From positions 1 to 64,000 of the forward strand of contig JBGSWL010000032.1 of assembly GCA_041752455.1 (NCBI GenBank): DNA of 64,000 nucleotides, in the 5' to 3' direction. The DNA comes from JBGSWL01 sp041752455 (GTDB lineage Bacteria > Pseudomonadota > Alphaproteobacteria > Rhizobiales > Rhizobiaceae). The notes beneath the pieces were generated by a model, which saw nothing but the letters and a program-made list of their open reading frames with translations, had not been told where the DNA came from and ran no database searches. Positions 9,422-20,101 of the stretch are shown here, piece by piece. Position numbers and translations under genes: made by a program. Position 1 is the stretch's first letter. The number at the start of each line of letters is the position of its first letter.

Positions 9422-10800
9422 CCCAATTTTTCGACGACGATGAAAAGCCCGTACGCAAGGGCAGGGGCGAGGGCATTGACCCTCGTGGCGAGCCCATGCG
9501 CGCTGTCGTTCTTGCGCCCGACCTGCCAAGGCCGCGCGGCGAAAAGACCGAGCGCGACCTGAACCGTCGCACCCCTGAACAGCGGCTCGAAGAGGCGATC
9601 GGCCTTGCCCTCGCCATCGATCTGGAAATCGTCCACAGCACGATCATTCCGCTGGCCAAGCGTGTGCCGGCAACCCTTCTCGGGTCGGGCAAGGTCGAAG
9701 AACTGGCCGGTGTGATCGAAGCCTGCAATGCGGGCCTTGTGATCGTCGATCATTCCCTGACACCGGTGCAGCAGCGCAATCTCGAAAAGGCGTGGAATGC
9801 CAAGGTGCTCGACCGCACCGGTCTCATTCTGGAGATTTTCGGGCGCCGTGCGGCAACGAGCGAAGGATCGCTGCAGGTCGAACTGGCGCATCTTAACTAC
9901 CAGCGCGGCCGGCTTGTGCGGTCCTGGACCCACCTTGAACGTCAGCGCGGCGGTGCCGGCTTCCTTGGCGGCCCCGGCGAAACGCAGATCGAGGCGGACC
10001 GGCGCATCATTCGCGACAAGATAAAGAAGCTCGAAACCGAGCTTGAGCGCGTCCGCCGCACCCGCACGCTGCATCGCAAGAAGCGCAAGAAGGTGCCGCT
10101 GCCGATCGTTGCGTTTGTCGGCTATACCAATGCAGGCAAGTCGACACTGTTCAACCGGATCACCGGGGCGCAGGTTCTGGCGGAAGACATGCTGTTTGCA
10201 ACGCTTGATCCGACCTTGCGCAGGGTGCGCCTTCCGGGCGGCACGCCGATCATCCTGTCCGACACGGTCGGGTTCATCTCCGATCTGCCGACGCATCTGG
10301 TTGCCGCCTTTCGCGCCACGTTGGAAGAGGTCGAGGAGGCCGACATCATCCTGCACGTGCACGATGCGGCCGATGCGCAGGGCGCCTCGCAGGCTGCCGA
10401 TGTGCGCGCTGTCCTCGCCGACCTTGGCGTCAAAGGCGAAGACGAGCATGTGATCGAGTTGTGGAACAAGGTCGATCTGCTCGATCCGGCGGCAGCCGAG
10501 GCGCTTAAGGATCGCTGTGCGGCAACCACGGGACGCTCTGCCGTTGCTGTCTCGGGCATCACGGGGGAGGGCATCGACACCCTTCTTGAACTGATCGAAC
10601 GCAAGGTCAGTGGCGCCGTCATCAGCCGGTCGGTGACGCTGTCACCCGATCGCCTCGGCGAACTCGCCTGGCTATACGACAACACCACCGTCGACGGGCG
10701 CGAAGACCGCGAGGATGGCGGCATCACGCTGTCGATCATGCTGCCCGCGGCCATGGTCGAGGAACTTGATCGCCGGTTTTCGGGCGCCGTTGCCCCCTGA
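9418..10800 (+). CDS. hflX: Ribosome-associated GTPase HflX
   Basis: GTPase of about 460 aa that binds 50S subunits and rescues stalled or heat-damaged ribosomes. The N-terminal glycine-rich region contains the GSGKVEEL and [20 protein letters not shown] blocks, followed by GGPGETQIE. The GTPase domain has G1 GYTNAGKS, G3 DTVGFI and G4 NKVD. The TTG at 9418 overlaps the hfq stop (TTGA), indicating translational coupling; the next candidate is the ATG at 9496. hfq-hflX adjacency is conserved across proteobacteria. It ends 13 bases from the convergent mazG. Confidence 0.92.
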   Translation: MTQFFDDDEKPVRKGRGEGIDPRGEPMRAVVLAPDLPRPRGEKTERDLNRRTPEQRLEEAIGLALAIDLEIVHSTIIPLAKRVPATLLGSGKVEELAGVIEACNAGLVIVDHSLTPVQQRNLEKAWNAKVLDRTGLILEIFGRRAATSEGSLQVELAHLNYQRGRLVRSWTHLERQRGGAGFLGGPGETQIEADRRIIRDKIKKLETELERVRRTRTLHRKKRKKVPLPIVAFVGYTNAGKSTLFNRITGAQVLAEDMLFATLDPTLRRVRLPGGTPIILSDTVGFISDLPTHLVAAFRATLEEVEEADIILHVHDAADAQGASQAADVRAVLADLGVKGEDEHVIELWNKVDLLDPAAAEALKDRCAATTGRSAVAVSGITGEGIDTLLELIERKVSGAVISRSVTLSPDRLGELAWLYDNTTVDGREDREDGGITLSIMLPAAMVEELDRRFSGAVAP

Positions 10801-10812
10801 GGCGAGCGCCGA

Positions 10813-11655
10813 TCAGTCGTGGTTTTTGGCCGCTCGTTCGGCAAGCTTGGCTTCAACCCACAGCGTTTCCATCTCCTCGAGGGATGCGGCGGCGGGCGTC
10901 GTCCCACGCTCGACCAGGCGTGCCTCGATGTGGCGGAAGCGCCGGCGGAACTTCTCAGTCGAACCATCAAGCGCCGATTCCGGCTCGACATCGATGTGCC
11001 GCGCCAGATTGACCATCGCAAACAGCAGGTCACCGAACTCGTCGGCAATGTCGCGTTGCTTGCCGGACGCCAGCGCCTCGCGCAGTTCGCCGATTTCCTC
11101 TTCGATCTTGGCGAGGATCGGCGGCGCTGTGTCCCAATCGAAGCCGACCGTCGCCGCACGCTTTTGAACCTTGAGCGCGCGCGTCAAGGCGGGCAGGGCA
11201 CGCGGCACCTCGTCCAGCAGCGATACGGGTGCGCTGTCGTCACCGCCGTGTGCGGCCTTGCGCTCGGCCTTTTCCGCCTTCTCCTGCGCCTTGATCTGGT
11301 CCCACATGCCCTTGGCAAGTTTGCCGCCGGTGACGCGCCGGTCACCAAACACGTGCGGATGGCGACGGATCATCTTGGTGGTGATCGCCTCGACCACATC
11401 GCCGAAGGCAAAGTCACCGGCTTCCTCGGCCATGCGCGCATGATAAACCACCTGCAGAAGCAGGTCGCCCAGTTCGTCGGCCAGATCGACCATGTCGCGC
11501 CGCTCGATCGCATCGGCCACCTCATAGGCTTCCTCGATCGTGTAGGGCGCAATCGTCGCAAACGTCTGCTCGACATCCCACGGGCACCCGGTTTCCGGGT
11601 CACGCAGGCGGGCCATGATTTCGATGAGGCGGGAAATGTCGCGTGATGGTTCCAT
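10813..11655 (-). CDS. mazG: Nucleoside triphosphate pyrophosphohydrolase MazG
   Basis: Tandem-domain MazG of 280 aa that hydrolyses NTPs to NMP and pyrophosphate and clears aberrant nucleotides. The first domain carries the metal-binding Glu/Asp series (TIEEAYEVADAIE, then LADELGDLLLQVVYHARMAEE). The linker has the family motif RRHPHVFGD. The second domain repeats the pattern (EEEIGELREAL, DEFGDLLFAMVNLARH). The ATG at 11655 is preferred over an upstream ATG at 11706, because homology begins at SRLIEIMARLRDPETGCPWD. It converges on hflX, a common rhizobial neighbour, and diverges from the DUF423 gene. Confidence 0.93.
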   Translation of the reverse strand: MEPSRDISRLIEIMARLRDPETGCPWDVEQTFATIAPYTIEEAYEVADAIERRDMVDLADELGDLLLQVVYHARMAEEAGDFAFGDVVEAITTKMIRRHPHVFGDRRVTGGKLAKGMWDQIKAQEKAEKAERKAAHGGDDSAPVSLLDEVPRALPALTRALKVQKRAATVGFDWDTAPPILAKIEEEIGELREALASGKQRDIADEFGDLLFAMVNLARHIDVEPESALDGSTEKFRRRFRHIEARLVERGTTPAAASLEEMETLWVEAKLAERAAKNHD

Positions 11656-11734
11656 GGACAGGTCATACCATCTTGCCGCATGGGAGAAGTTGCCCAAACG
11701 TGGCAATCCACATGACTGTTTGGGATATTTTGAT

Positions 11735-12109
11735 ATGAAGACAATGCAGTTGAGCCAACGCCTGTTTCTGGCGCTTGGCGGTCTTGCCGGCGCCGGTGGC
11801 GTTGCAGCAGCCGCAGCCTCGGCCCATGGCGGTGATCAGCGCCTGATGTCGGCTGTGGCGCTTGTCGCCTTGACCCACGCGGCTTTGCTGGTTGCGCTGG
11901 CGCTTGCCGGACGCGGCATGATCTTGACCATCGCATCCGCGCTGATCGCGCTTGGTCTCGTCCTGTTCTGCGGGGACCTGACGCTGAGCGCGACACGCGG
12001 GGTCGGGCTTTTCACCAATGCAGCACCGACCGGCGGCATGATCCTGATCGGCGGCTGGCTGGTGATTGTCATGGCCGCGGTACTGCCGACATCAAGAAGA
12101 GAACTCTGA
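11735..12109 (+). CDS. DUF423 family small membrane protein
   Basis: Inner-membrane protein of 124 aa with four predicted hydrophobic segments spread over nearly its whole length. The pattern fits the DUF423/YgdD family: it starts with QRLFLALGGLAGAGGVAAAA and AHG, and ends with TPIGG-like APTGGMILIGGWLVI. Its biochemical role is unknown. The ATG at 11735 gives a normal family length; the ATG at 11744 is equally possible, and codons further upstream would overlap the mazG start region. It is divergent from mazG and convergent with the metallo-hydrolase at 12224. Confidence 0.75.
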   Translation: MKTMQLSQRLFLALGGLAGAGGVAAAAASAHGGDQRLMSAVALVALTHAALLVALALAGRGMILTIASALIALGLVLFCGDLTLSATRGVGLFTNAAPTGGMILIGGWLVIVMAAVLPTSRREL

Positions 12110-12223
12110 CACGGCCATCCGGTGCCCGACTGCCACACATGAAAGTCGCATAAGATGGATTATGGAACTGAAGCGCATTACGAAAGCTGTCGCCAAGTTG
12201 ACGTCTGAATTCAATGTTTGCGC

Positions 12224-13066
12224 TCAACCCTCTGATTCAAGGCGTATATCGACTGCTGCAAGCTCGATCACCAGCCCATCATAGGCCGGTTCGACATGGG
12301 CCGGCGTTTCGGAAAGCACGGTGTCGTAGTCGAGCGGAATGTGCATGTGGGTCAGGTAAGCGCGCTTCGGCTTGACCGTCTCGATCACGTCCAAAGCCTG
12401 CCGCAATGACAGATGGCTCGGATGCTCGCGATATTGCAGGGCATCGATGATCAGGACGTCGAGGCCGCCCAACTGTTCGAGTGTTGCCGCGGGAAAGGCC
12501 GACACATCGGGACAATAGGCAAAACCACCGATCCGGAAGCCGAGCGAATGGATGGCTCCATGGTGCTGCAGCAACGGCTCGAAGAAGAGGGGGCCCCCCT
12601 GCCCTTCAACCATGAATGCCTTGCCGAGCACGATGTCGCGCAGCACAAGGATCGGCGGATAGTCGCTGCCGCGCGGCGTCTGGAAGCAGTAGCCGAACGC
12701 CTCCATCAGCCGCGCGGTGGTGGCCGTGTCGGCATAGGCCGGCAGCATCTGGCCTTGCGCGAGAACAAAGGTGCGAAGGTCATCGATGCCATGGATATGG
12801 TCGGCATGCGGATGGGTATAGACGATCGCATCCAGATCGGTGACGCCCGCCAGCAGCATCTGCGCACGGAAATCCGGCCCGGTATCGATGACCACGGTCG
12901 TGCGGCCGGACGCTGAAACCCGCTCGACAAGGATCGATGCGCGCATCCGCCGGTTCTTCGGATTGGCCGGATCGCAGGCGCCCCAGTCGCCATTCGGACG
13001 CGGTGTGCCGGGCGATGAGCCGCAGCCCAGAACCGTGATCCGCAGTTCGGCATCGTCACCGGTCAT
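12224..13066 (-). CDS. Metallo-beta-lactamase fold hydrolase, PhnP-like
   Basis: Zinc-dependent hydrolase of 280 aa of the PhnP-like cyclic phosphodiesterase branch. It opens with ITVLGCGSSPGTPR and has the metal-binding THPHADHIHGIDDL motif, then downstream aspartate and histidine ligands (FAYCPDVSAF; LTHMHIPLDY). The ATG at 13066 overlaps the tatD stop by 11 bases, which supports coupling in a metG-tatD-hydrolase operon. That neighbourhood is conserved in alphaproteobacteria. No phn genes are nearby, so a phosphonate role is not supported; the substrate is unknown. Confidence 0.85.
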   Translation of the reverse strand: MTGDDAELRITVLGCGSSPGTPRPNGDWGACDPANPKNRRMRASILVERVSASGRTTVVIDTGPDFRAQMLLAGVTDLDAIVYTHPHADHIHGIDDLRTFVLAQGQMLPAYADTATTARLMEAFGYCFQTPRGSDYPPILVLRDIVLGKAFMVEGQGGPLFFEPLLQHHGAIHSLGFRIGGFAYCPDVSAFPAATLEQLGGLDVLIIDALQYREHPSHLSLRQALDVIETVKPKRAYLTHMHIPLDYDTVLSETPAHVEPAYDGLVIELAAVDIRLESEG

Positions 13067-13850
13067 GGCGCGGCACTTTGGAAAACAGCCGGTAGAAATT
13101 CTCGGTCGTCTGCGCCGCGAACCTGTCTTCGTCTTCACCCAGGCTTTCGGCAAGGATGGCGGCAGTGCGCGCCACATAGGCCGGTTCGTTGCGCTTGCCC
13201 CGGTGCGGCGGCGGCGCCAGGTAAGGCGCGTCCGTCTCGACCAGCAACCGGTCGCGCGGCAGTTCGGCGGCTATTGACCGCAATTCCTCGGAATTCTTGA
13301 AGGCGGCGATGCCCGAAAACGACACATAGCCGCCCAGCGCTACGCCGGTCTCGGCGAGTGCACGCCCCGACGAGAAGCAGTGCAGCACGAAAGGGAAGGC
13401 CCCCTTCCCTTTTTCCTCGGTCAGGATCGCCGCCATGTCGTCGTCGGCATCGCGCGCATGGATGACCAACGGCAGGCCAGTGCGCCGTGCGGCATCGATG
13501 TGCCGGCGAAAACCCTGCTCCTGCGCCGCGCGCGGGGCCTTGTCGGTATAGAAATAATCGAGCCCCGCCTCGCCGATGGCGACAACCTTCGGGTGGTCCG
13601 TCAGCGCAACCAAATCGTCTGCCGTGATATCGGGCTCCTTGTCGGCACTGTTGGGATGAGTGCCGACCGAACAGTACACATCATCATACCGCTCGGTGAT
13701 CGCCAGCAACGCGGCAATTCGCGCCACCCGTGTCGAGATCGTCACCATGCGCACCAGCCCCGCCGCCCGCGCGCGCTCGACGATCGCGTCGAGTTCGTCG
13801 GCGAACTCCGGAAAATCCAGATGGCAATGGCTGTCGACAAGGATGGGCAT
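13056..13850 (-). CDS. tatD: TatD family metal-dependent deoxyribonuclease
   Basis: TIM-barrel metal-dependent DNase/hydrolase of 264 aa. Ligands are visible in DSHCHLD at the N terminus, GEAGLDYF, the HARDA histidine, HCFSS, and TDAPYLAPPPHRGKRNEP near the C terminus. TatD-type enzymes act as 3'-5' exonucleases in DNA repair and in D-aminoacyl-tRNA or oxidative damage responses, so the exact substrate is uncertain. It lies 3 bases downstream of metG and overlaps the next gene by 11 bases, so it is clearly within one operon. Confidence 0.92.
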   Translation of the reverse strand: MPILVDSHCHLDFPEFADELDAIVERARAAGLVRMVTISTRVARIAALLAITERYDDVYCSVGTHPNSADKEPDITADDLVALTDHPKVVAIGEAGLDYFYTDKAPRAAQEQGFRRHIDAARRTGLPLVIHARDADDDMAAILTEEKGKGAFPFVLHCFSSGRALAETGVALGGYVSFSGIAAFKNSEELRSIAAELPRDRLLVETDAPYLAPPPHRGKRNEPAYVARTAAILAESLGEDEDRFAAQTTENFYRLFSKVPRHDR

Positions 13851-13853
13851 CGG

Positions 13854-15398
13854 TCAGGCCTCAGCCTCGTCAGCCTTCTCCACATACCTCGGGAAAACAC
13901 CCTGCGGCGCCGGCAACGCCGTTCCGGCGATAAGGCGCTCGCCAAGATGGGCAAAGCTGCGCTTGTCCGAAGGGACGGCCACCAGATCGAGCAGCTTGGC
14001 GCTGGACGCCGGCATGAACGGCTGGGCGAGAATGGCTATGCGGCGCACGGTTTCGGCGACGGCATAAAGCACGGTGCCCATGCGCGCCGGATCAGTTTTG
14101 CGCAGCACCCAGGGCGCATTGGTGTCGATATAGCGGTCTGCTTGTGTGACGAGGCCAAAGACCGCTTCCAGTGCCTTGTGGATCGCTTGTTGGCCCATGG
14201 CGTCCCGCGCGGTTTCAAGCGCTGCATCGGCGGAAGCAAAAAGCGCGCGGTCATCGGCGGTGAGCGCTGCGTCCGAGGGCACCAGTCCCTCGCAATTCTT
14301 GGCGATCATCGACAACGAGCGCTGCGCCAGATTGCCAAGCCCGTTGGCAAGATCGGCATTGGTGCGCGCTACGATCGCATCATGCGAATAGGACCCGTCA
14401 TTGCCGAACGGCACTTCGCGCATAAAGAAATAGCGCACCTGGTCAAGGCCGTAGTCTTCGACCAGCGCGAACGGGTCGATCACGTTGCCGACCGACTTCG
14501 ACATCTTCTCCCCGCGATTGTAGAGAAAGCCGTGTGCGTAGACCCGCGACGGCAGTTCCACGCCCGCCGACATCAGGAAGGCGGGCCAATAGACCGCATG
14601 AAACCGGATGATGTCCTTGCCGATGATGTGCAGCGCCGGCCAATGGCGCCATTTCGCGCCATTCGTGTCAGGATAGCCGCAGGCGGTGATGTAATTGGTC
14701 AAAGCATCGACCCAGACATACATCACATGGCGCGGGTCGCCCGGCACCGGGATGCCCCAGTCGAACGTGGTGCGGGAGACCGACAGGTCTTTGAGGCCCG
14801 ACTTGACAAAGCTCGTCACCTCGTTGCGCCGCTCGTTCGGCGCAATGAAATCCGGATGCGCGTCATAGTGGGCTAGCAGCTTGTCGCCATAGGCCGACAG
14901 GCGAAAGTAGTAGCTTTCCTCCTCGACCCATTCGACCGGCGATCCGAGCGGTTCACGGCGGACGCCGTCCTCGCCGACCGTCGTTTCGCTCTCGTCGAAA
15001 TAGGCTTCCTGACGCACCGAATACCAGCCGCCATAGGTGTCGAGATAAATGTCGCCGTTGGCCTTCATCCGCTCCCACAGCGCCTGTACCGAGATCTTGT
15101 GGCGCTCTTCGGTGGTGCGAATGAAATCGTCGTTCGAGCAGCCAAGAGCCGCCGCCAAACGGCGGAAAACTGCTGAATTTTCATCAGCCAGTTCGATCGG
15201 CGAGATGCCGCGCTCTTCGGCGGTGCGTTGCATCTTCTGGCCGTGCTCGTCGGTCCCCGTGAGGAAGAACACGTCGCGCCCGTCGAGCCGCTGGAAACGC
15301 GCCAGAACGTCGGTCGCGATCATCGTATAAGCGTGGCCGATATGTGGCACGCCATTGGGGTAGAAAATTGGTGTCGTGATGAAAAAGGGATATGTCAT
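13854..15398 (-). CDS. metG: Methionyl-tRNA synthetase
   Basis: Class I aminoacyl-tRNA synthetase of 514 aa that charges tRNA-Met. The HIGH motif is in [10 protein letters not shown] and KMSKS in [11 protein letters not shown]. The methionine pocket region ([11 protein letters not shown]) is intact. There is no four-cysteine zinc knuckle and no C-terminal dimerisation domain, which fits the shorter MetG1-type enzymes of alphaproteobacteria. It is transcribed with tatD and the metallo-hydrolase. An 88-base gap separates it from holB; I saw no T-box or riboswitch there. Confidence 0.95.
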   Translation of the reverse strand: MTYPFFITTPIFYPNGVPHIGHAYTMIATDVLARFQRLDGRDVFFLTGTDEHGQKMQRTAEERGISPIELADENSAVFRRLAAALGCSNDDFIRTTEERHKISVQALWERMKANGDIYLDTYGGWYSVRQEAYFDESETTVGEDGVRREPLGSPVEWVEEESYYFRLSAYGDKLLAHYDAHPDFIAPNERRNEVTSFVKSGLKDLSVSRTTFDWGIPVPGDPRHVMYVWVDALTNYITACGYPDTNGAKWRHWPALHIIGKDIIRFHAVYWPAFLMSAGVELPSRVYAHGFLYNRGEKMSKSVGNVIDPFALVEDYGLDQVRYFFMREVPFGNDGSYSHDAIVARTNADLANGLGNLAQRSLSMIAKNCEGLVPSDAALTADDRALFASADAALETARDAMGQQAIHKALEAVFGLVTQADRYIDTNAPWVLRKTDPARMGTVLYAVAETVRRIAILAQPFMPASSAKLLDLVAVPSDKRSFAHLGERLIAGTALPAPQGVFPRYVEKADEAEA

Positions 15399-15486
15399 GA
15401 TGGGCGGGTCTGCTGCCTTGAAATGCGGAATTGAACCGCGCGACCTCTAGCCGATTTGCAACGCAGTGGGAACCGCCGCCATCACC

Positions 15487-16539
15487 TCATGATGGCCCGG
15501 CACCAACCATGAGCGCATGCGTGTCGGCAAGCGCCACGAGCAGTTCCTGCTTGCGGTCCAGATTGAACGCATCGGCCGTCCGGAACCGGCTGACGAGACT
15601 GGTTTCATGGCGCGCAAGCTGCGCCGCGCGCTGGCTGTCGTCGCGAAGGGCAGACGAAACTGCCGCCGCGCGAACAATGTCGCCGAGCATGCCGCGCAGG
15701 AGGTCGTTTTGCACCTCATTGCCGCGCTGGCCGGCAACGTCCGCCAACCGGTGGGCAAGATGTGTATCGAACTGCGGCGCTGTCATCAGTTGGCGCAAAT
15801 GCGTGGCGAGATCCGCACCGCCGTATAGCGCCAGCACAAGCGCTTGGCGCGGCGATCCGCCCGCAAGTGCAATCAGCGCGTCGCGGTCTTTGTCGGCAAC
15901 CGCCGCCTGCGCCTGGTCGCCAAGCACAGTTGCCACGTCCGTATCGGCAAGCGGCGACAGGCGCACCAACTGGCACCGTGATCTTATCGTTGGCAGCAGT
16001 CCGCCGGCGCCATGGGCAACCAGCAGGAACAGCGTCCGCTTCGGCGGCTCTTCCAGATATTTCAAAAGCGCATTGGCGGCGTTTCGGTTCATGTCATTGG
16101 CCGGATCGATCAGCACGACGCGGTAGCCGTCCTCGCCGGAGGTCAAGCCGAGAAAGCGCTGGATGCGCCGCACTTCTGCGATGGAAACAACCGTCTTGAA
16201 CCCCGCCCCTTTGTCGACGGGTGGCCGGGTCAGGTACAAGAGGTTCGGATGTGCCTCCTGCGCCACCTGCCGCCACACCGGCGATGCCGGATCGAGGATC
16301 GGCGGTGACAATTCGTCGGGCGTTTGCCGCGCCAGCACCAGATGCGCCATCGCGAAGGCCATGCTTGCCTTGCCGATGCCGCGTTCGCCTTCGATCAGCA
16401 CGCCATGGTGTCCGCCGTTGACGATCCGCGCCAGTTGCGACCATGCTTCACGATGTCCTGCAAGGCGCGTGACGGCGGAAGGCGGGGTTACCCCTTCGAG
16501 CGTGTCGTGGTGCTCCGGCAACTCCAGTCCGGCGATCAA
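15487..16539 (-). CDS. holB: DNA polymerase III delta-prime subunit
   Basis: Clamp-loader subunit of 350 aa. It has an AAA+ fold with a P-loop-like GERGIGKAS near residue 52 and a sensor region [25 protein letters not shown]. The conserved SRC motif ([14 protein letters not shown]) marks a clamp-loader ATPase stator/arginine-finger region. It overlaps the upstream tmk gene by 4 bases (ATGA), the usual tmk-holB pairing. It ends 88 bases before metG. Confidence 0.92.
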   Translation of the reverse strand: MIAGLELPEHHDTLEGVTPPSAVTRLAGHREAWSQLARIVNGGHHGVLIEGERGIGKASMAFAMAHLVLARQTPDELSPPILDPASPVWRQVAQEAHPNLLYLTRPPVDKGAGFKTVVSIAEVRRIQRFLGLTSGEDGYRVVLIDPANDMNRNAANALLKYLEEPPKRTLFLLVAHGAGGLLPTIRSRCQLVRLSPLADTDVATVLGDQAQAAVADKDRDALIALAGGSPRQALVLALYGGADLATHLRQLMTAPQFDTHLAHRLADVAGQRGNEVQNDLLRGMLGDIVRAAAVSSALRDDSQRAAQLARHETSLVSRFRTADAFNLDRKQELLVALADTHALMVGAGPS

Positions 16540-17306
16540 GATGTCTGCTCCTCGGCCGGGCTTTTCGGCGCACGAGCCATCTGCCCGTCGCCGCGATTGG
16601 GAACGACAGCACCGGCGCGCGCAAGGAAAAGACCGCGCCGCGTCATCAGCGCCTCAACTTCCGCCCAGACCCGTGCCGCCACATCGTCGGGCTCGCCCGC
16701 CGCATCGATCAACCGGCAACGATCCGGTTCGGCTTCAGCAATCTTCTGAAATCCGCGCCGGCGCGCCGCATGGGTCGCAACGCGTTCCTTTTCGAACCGG
16801 TCAACCGCCGAACCTTTCATTCGGCGCGCCGCCGCACGGCGCAGACCCTCGGCCGGATCAAGATCGAGAATGATCGTCAGGTCCGGAACCGTCCCGTGGA
16901 TGGCGACGCGTTCCAGCGACCCCATGAAATCCTTCGGCAGATTGCCAGTAACGCCCTGATAGACGCGGGTGGAATCCATGAACCGGTCGACGATGACAGT
17001 TTCGCCGCGCGCCAGCGCCGGCTTGATGACCTGCTCGACATGGTCACTGCGCGCCGCCGCAAACAGGATGGCCTCCAGCGCCGGACCGAATGGTTCCAGC
17101 GCTGCACGGTCCAGAAGTACGTGGCGCACCGCTTCGGCACCCGGCGTGCCTCCGGGTTCCCGCGAAATCAGCACAGGCCGATTGAGCGCGCGAAGGCGAT
17201 CGGCAAGGCGCGCGATCTGGGTGGTCTTGCCGACCCCCTCGCCGCCCTCGAATGTGATGAACAGGCCCGAGGATGCAACCGGACCGCCAATCTCCGGCTG
17301 GTTCAC
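16536..17306 (-). CDS. tmk: Thymidylate kinase
   Basis: dTMP kinase of 256 aa, the last specific step of dTTP synthesis. The P-loop is [12 protein letters not shown], the DR(Y/F) motif is VDRFMDST, and [11 protein letters not shown] is the family signature. The lid region is around [20 protein letters not shown]. About 35 residues at the C terminus (after LMTRR) exceed the usual length and look unstructured. It overlaps holB by 4 bases and the upstream carboxypeptidase gene by 4 bases, so the three are coupled. Confidence 0.94.
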   Translation of the reverse strand: MNQPEIGGPVASSGLFITFEGGEGVGKTTQIARLADRLRALNRPVLISREPGGTPGAEAVRHVLLDRAALEPFGPALEAILFAAARSDHVEQVIKPALARGETVIVDRFMDSTRVYQGVTGNLPKDFMGSLERVAIHGTVPDLTIILDLDPAEGLRRAAARRMKGSAVDRFEKERVATHAARRRGFQKIAEAEPDRCRLIDAAGEPDDVAARVWAEVEALMTRRGLFLARAGAVVPNRGDGQMARAPKSPAEEQTS

Positions 17307-18475
17307 AGCCAGCCCAGCATCAATTCGGCAACCGCATCCAGTGCCCGCCGATGCAGCGGACCAGCCTCGACCGTCTCGGCGGCGACGAGCGGCACTTCCT
17401 GAGCCAACTCACCATCGATGAAAACCCGCAAAGTCGCCAACTCCGCCCCGATTTCAACCGGCACCGGGATCGGCCCCTGGTAGACGATGCGGGCGGTCAG
17501 CCGGTCCGTATTGGTGATCGGGACAAGGATATCGAGATCATCAGCCACCGTCAGCGGCACATTGAGCGATGCGCCGCCAAAAAGGCGCGCATGGCCGACG
17601 ACTTCGCCTTTGGCAAACAGCGGTCTTGCTTCGAAGGCACGCGCGCCCCATTCCAGCAATTTGCGCGCCTCTTCCGCCCGTTCGCGCTCGCTGGTGAGGC
17701 CGGACATCGCCACGATCAGCCGGCGCCCGTCGCGCACCACCGAGCCGACAATCGCATAGCCGGATTCGTCGGTGAAACCGGTCTTCATCCCGTCCGCCCC
17801 GATGTCCATGGACAAGAGCGGATTGCGATTGCGCTGGGTGATCCCGTTCCAGGTGAAATCGGGCTGCGAATAGTAGCGGTAAAACTCCGGGTACTCGCGC
17901 TGGATATGGCGGGCGAGGCGCACAAGATCGCGGACAGTCACGGTCTGGGCCGGATCAGGCAGGCCCGTTGAATTGGTGAACACGGAGTTGGTGAGGCCGA
18001 TCGCCTGCGCCCGCTGTGTCATGAGGCGGGCAAAATTGGCTTCCGAACCGGCCATGCCTTCGGCGATGACAATGCAGCCGTCATTGGCAGACTGGACGAT
18101 CACCCCCTGGATCAGATCCTCCAATGCGATCTCCGAATCAAGGTCGGCAAACATCGTCGATCCGCCGGAGGTGGCGCCACCGGTGCGCCAGGCGTTTTCA
18201 CTGACCTGAAACTTGTCCTGCAAGGTCAATCGGCCGGACTTCAGCGCATTGAAGACCACTTCCATGGTCATCAGCTTGGCAAGCGAGGCAGGCGGAATCT
18301 TGGCATCGGCATCCTTGGAGAACAGGACCGAGCCGCTTTCCACATCGACCAGCATCGCTTGCGCTGCGCGCGTCTCGTAAAGCTGCGCCCGCGACGGTGC
18401 GACGGCGCTCATCATCACCAAAATGGCAACGAAGCTGAAGATACCGAGGGTTCGTCCTGTGAAAAAAGCCGCCAT
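17303..18475 (-). CDS. dacC: D-alanyl-D-alanine carboxypeptidase (PBP5/6 family, S11)
   Basis: Periplasmic penicillin-binding protein of 390 aa that trims the terminal D-Ala of peptidoglycan stem peptides. A signal peptide covers about residues 1-30 (cleavage after PSRA). The active-site serine is in ASLAKLM, the second motif is SAND, and the third is [11 protein letters not shown]-terminal PBP5-type domain follows and ends in an amphipathic stretch ([15 protein letters not shown]) suited to membrane anchoring. It is the first gene of the tmk-holB group. The symbol dacC is a family-level assignment. Confidence 0.88.
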   Translation of the reverse strand: MAAFFTGRTLGIFSFVAILVMMSAVAPSRAQLYETRAAQAMLVDVESGSVLFSKDADAKIPPASLAKLMTMEVVFNALKSGRLTLQDKFQVSENAWRTGGATSGGSTMFADLDSEIALEDLIQGVIVQSANDGCIVIAEGMAGSEANFARLMTQRAQAIGLTNSVFTNSTGLPDPAQTVTVRDLVRLARHIQREYPEFYRYYSQPDFTWNGITQRNRNPLLSMDIGADGMKTGFTDESGYAIVGSVVRDGRRLIVAMSGLTSERERAEEARKLLEWGARAFEARPLFAKGEVVGHARLFGGASLNVPLTVADDLDILVPITNTDRLTARIVYQGPIPVPVEIGAELATLRVFIDGELAQEVPLVAAETVEAGPLHRRALDAVAELMLGWL

Positions 18476-18541
18476 GACCCAAACTAGAGCAAGGCGGCGT
18501 ATGGGCGCAATAACAGAGTGAGCCGCGGTGACTTTTGATGA

Positions 18542-19489
18542 TCAGCGGCGGCTTTTCCAGTCAGCGGACTGGTCTGAAACCACACCGTCGAAAGCCTGCT
18601 GCACACGCATGTCCGCATAGGCCGAGACAGGCACTTGCGGGATCGGTCGCAGCGGACGGTTGGACGGAAGCGGCATGACGTCCGGCATCACCGCAGAATT
18701 GACAGGCACATAGCTGGCGCCGAATCGATCAGGCGCCGGCGCATTGCCTGCGACAAGTGTCGACGGAGCCTGAACGCCCGGCAAACGATCAGTCGGCGCG
18801 CCCTGGAACGAGCCGACGAGGTATTCGTCATCCTGACCATGCAGCGGGGCCCGACCCACATACTCGACCTTCACATCTGCCGTTCCGGCGGAAATGTAGT
18901 CGAGCAGATAGGCGGCGCGCTTGGAAAGGTCGATCACCCGGTCATTGGAGAATGGGCCGCGATCATTGACCCGCACGATCACCGAGCGCCCGTTCTTCAC
19001 ATTCGTCACGCGGGCATAGCTCGGCAGCGGCATTGTCTTGTGCGCCGCTGTCAGGTGATTCATGTCGTAGATCTCGCCATTGGCGGTCTTGCGCCCATGG
19101 AATGCCTCGCCATACCAGGATGCACGGCCACGTTGCACGACTTCCGGGTTGACCGTCGGTCGGTATGTGCGTCCCTTGACGGTGTAAGGTTTGCCAAGCT
19201 TGTCATAGCCACCACCGCGCGGCAGGCGCGGCCCGCGCGCAACGCGCGGACTGGCAGACACACCAAACTCTGCCGGAGCAAAGCTCTCGGCACCCGATGT
19301 CGGCGCGTTTTCAGTGAAAACCGGCAGTGCCGACAGCCGGACCGGCTCGTTCGGCGATGTCAATGCCACCTGCGTGGTGACCGCTGCGCGCGGCGTAGGC
19401 GTGGACGATGCGCAACTGGCAAGCGCAAGGGCGCAGCAGCCAAAGCTGCCAAGCCGCACCCACCAGACGATTTTCTTGCCGCCCATCAT
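18542..19489 (-). CDS. rlpA: Septal ring lytic transglycosylase RlpA-like lipoprotein
   Basis: Lipoprotein of 315 aa with a lipobox (LALASC) about 25 residues from the start. A double-psi beta-barrel follows at about residues 118-205 (GRASWYGEAFHGRKTANGE, AHKTMPLPSYARV, VNDRGPFSNDRVIDLS). RlpA proteins cleave glycan strands lacking stem peptides, or act structurally at division sites. No SPOR domain is evident at the C terminus, which is low-complexity and proline-rich. The ATG at 19489 is chosen because AGAGGG lies 8 bases upstream. It precedes the carboxypeptidase, a cell-wall grouping. Confidence 0.88.
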   Translation of the reverse strand: MMGGKKIVWWVRLGSFGCCALALASCASSTPTPRAAVTTQVALTSPNEPVRLSALPVFTENAPTSGAESFAPAEFGVSASPRVARGPRLPRGGGYDKLGKPYTVKGRTYRPTVNPEVVQRGRASWYGEAFHGRKTANGEIYDMNHLTAAHKTMPLPSYARVTNVKNGRSVIVRVNDRGPFSNDRVIDLSKRAAYLLDYISAGTADVKVEYVGRAPLHGQDDEYLVGSFQGAPTDRLPGVQAPSTLVAGNAPAPDRFGASYVPVNSAVMPDVMPLPSNRPLRPIPQVPVSAYADMRVQQAFDGVVSDQSADWKSRR

Positions 19490-19606
19490 AAGCAAAGCCC
19501 TCTACACCACCCCTCCCCGAAGGCCAAGCCGGCATCGGGCAGTCGGAGGGCTTCCTACATCATCTCGATTGTCAGACTGTTAAACGACGTGAACATCAGC
19601 CGGTTT

Positions 19607-19996
19607 TCAGCTGCCGATACGTGCCCGACCGGAATATCCGTCATCACGCTTCCATCGCAGCGTCGTTTCGCCGGTCTTCTGCAGGGCAAAACAGCTGACC
19701 TTGCCGCGATACCAGGTCGGAAACTGCTGGCAGAGCTGGTTGTCGCGGACAAACCAGCGGCCGGTTTCGGTCGGAGCGAAATACTTGCCGAGCCCCAAGG
19801 CGGTGCCGTCTCCGGTCACCTGGCCATTCGCCTTGTAATATAACGGAAATTCACCGCCAAAGGGCGTCGCCAGATACACGCGCTTGCCCTTGACGGTGGC
19901 CTCGATCGCCCCGCCGACGAGCGGTTCGGCGTGCACCGGCAAGGCAGCCATGGGAGCGGCAACGACAGCGGCGAATGCAACGCGGGCAAACGACAT
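19607..19996 (-). CDS. Small secreted protein of unknown function
   Basis: Protein of 129 aa with a Sec signal peptide (cleavage likely after VHA, residue 23). The mature part is a predicted beta-rich domain. It contains GRWFVRDNQLCQQFPTWYRGKVSCF, with two cysteines that could form a disulfide, and ends in GYSGRARIG. The pattern recalls small periplasmic DUF995-like rhizobial proteins, but I am not certain of the family. It lies upstream of rlpA in the same direction, with 117 bases between. The function is not known. Confidence 0.7.
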   Translation of the reverse strand: MSFARVAFAAVVAAPMAALPVHAEPLVGGAIEATVKGKRVYLATPFGGEFPLYYKANGQVTGDGTALGLGKYFAPTETGRWFVRDNQLCQQFPTWYRGKVSCFALQKTGETTLRWKRDDGYSGRARIGS

Positions 19997-20101
19997 GGTG
20001 ATCTCCGACCAGTTTCAACAGCAGCGATACGGCAGACCGGCCGGATCGGATCACGTCCGCAAGCTATTGAGCTTGACCGGCCGACCGGATGAAAAACCGT
20101 G

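Noticed and set aside
13380..14876. Long plus-strand open frame opposite tatD and metG
   Set aside because: It is a GC-rich antisense shadow with no recognisable domain; tatD and metG on the minus strand have all catalytic motifs.
15399..15486. Riboswitch or T-box upstream of metG
   Set aside because: The 88-base gap shows no T-box sequence, conserved stem set or SAM-type core.
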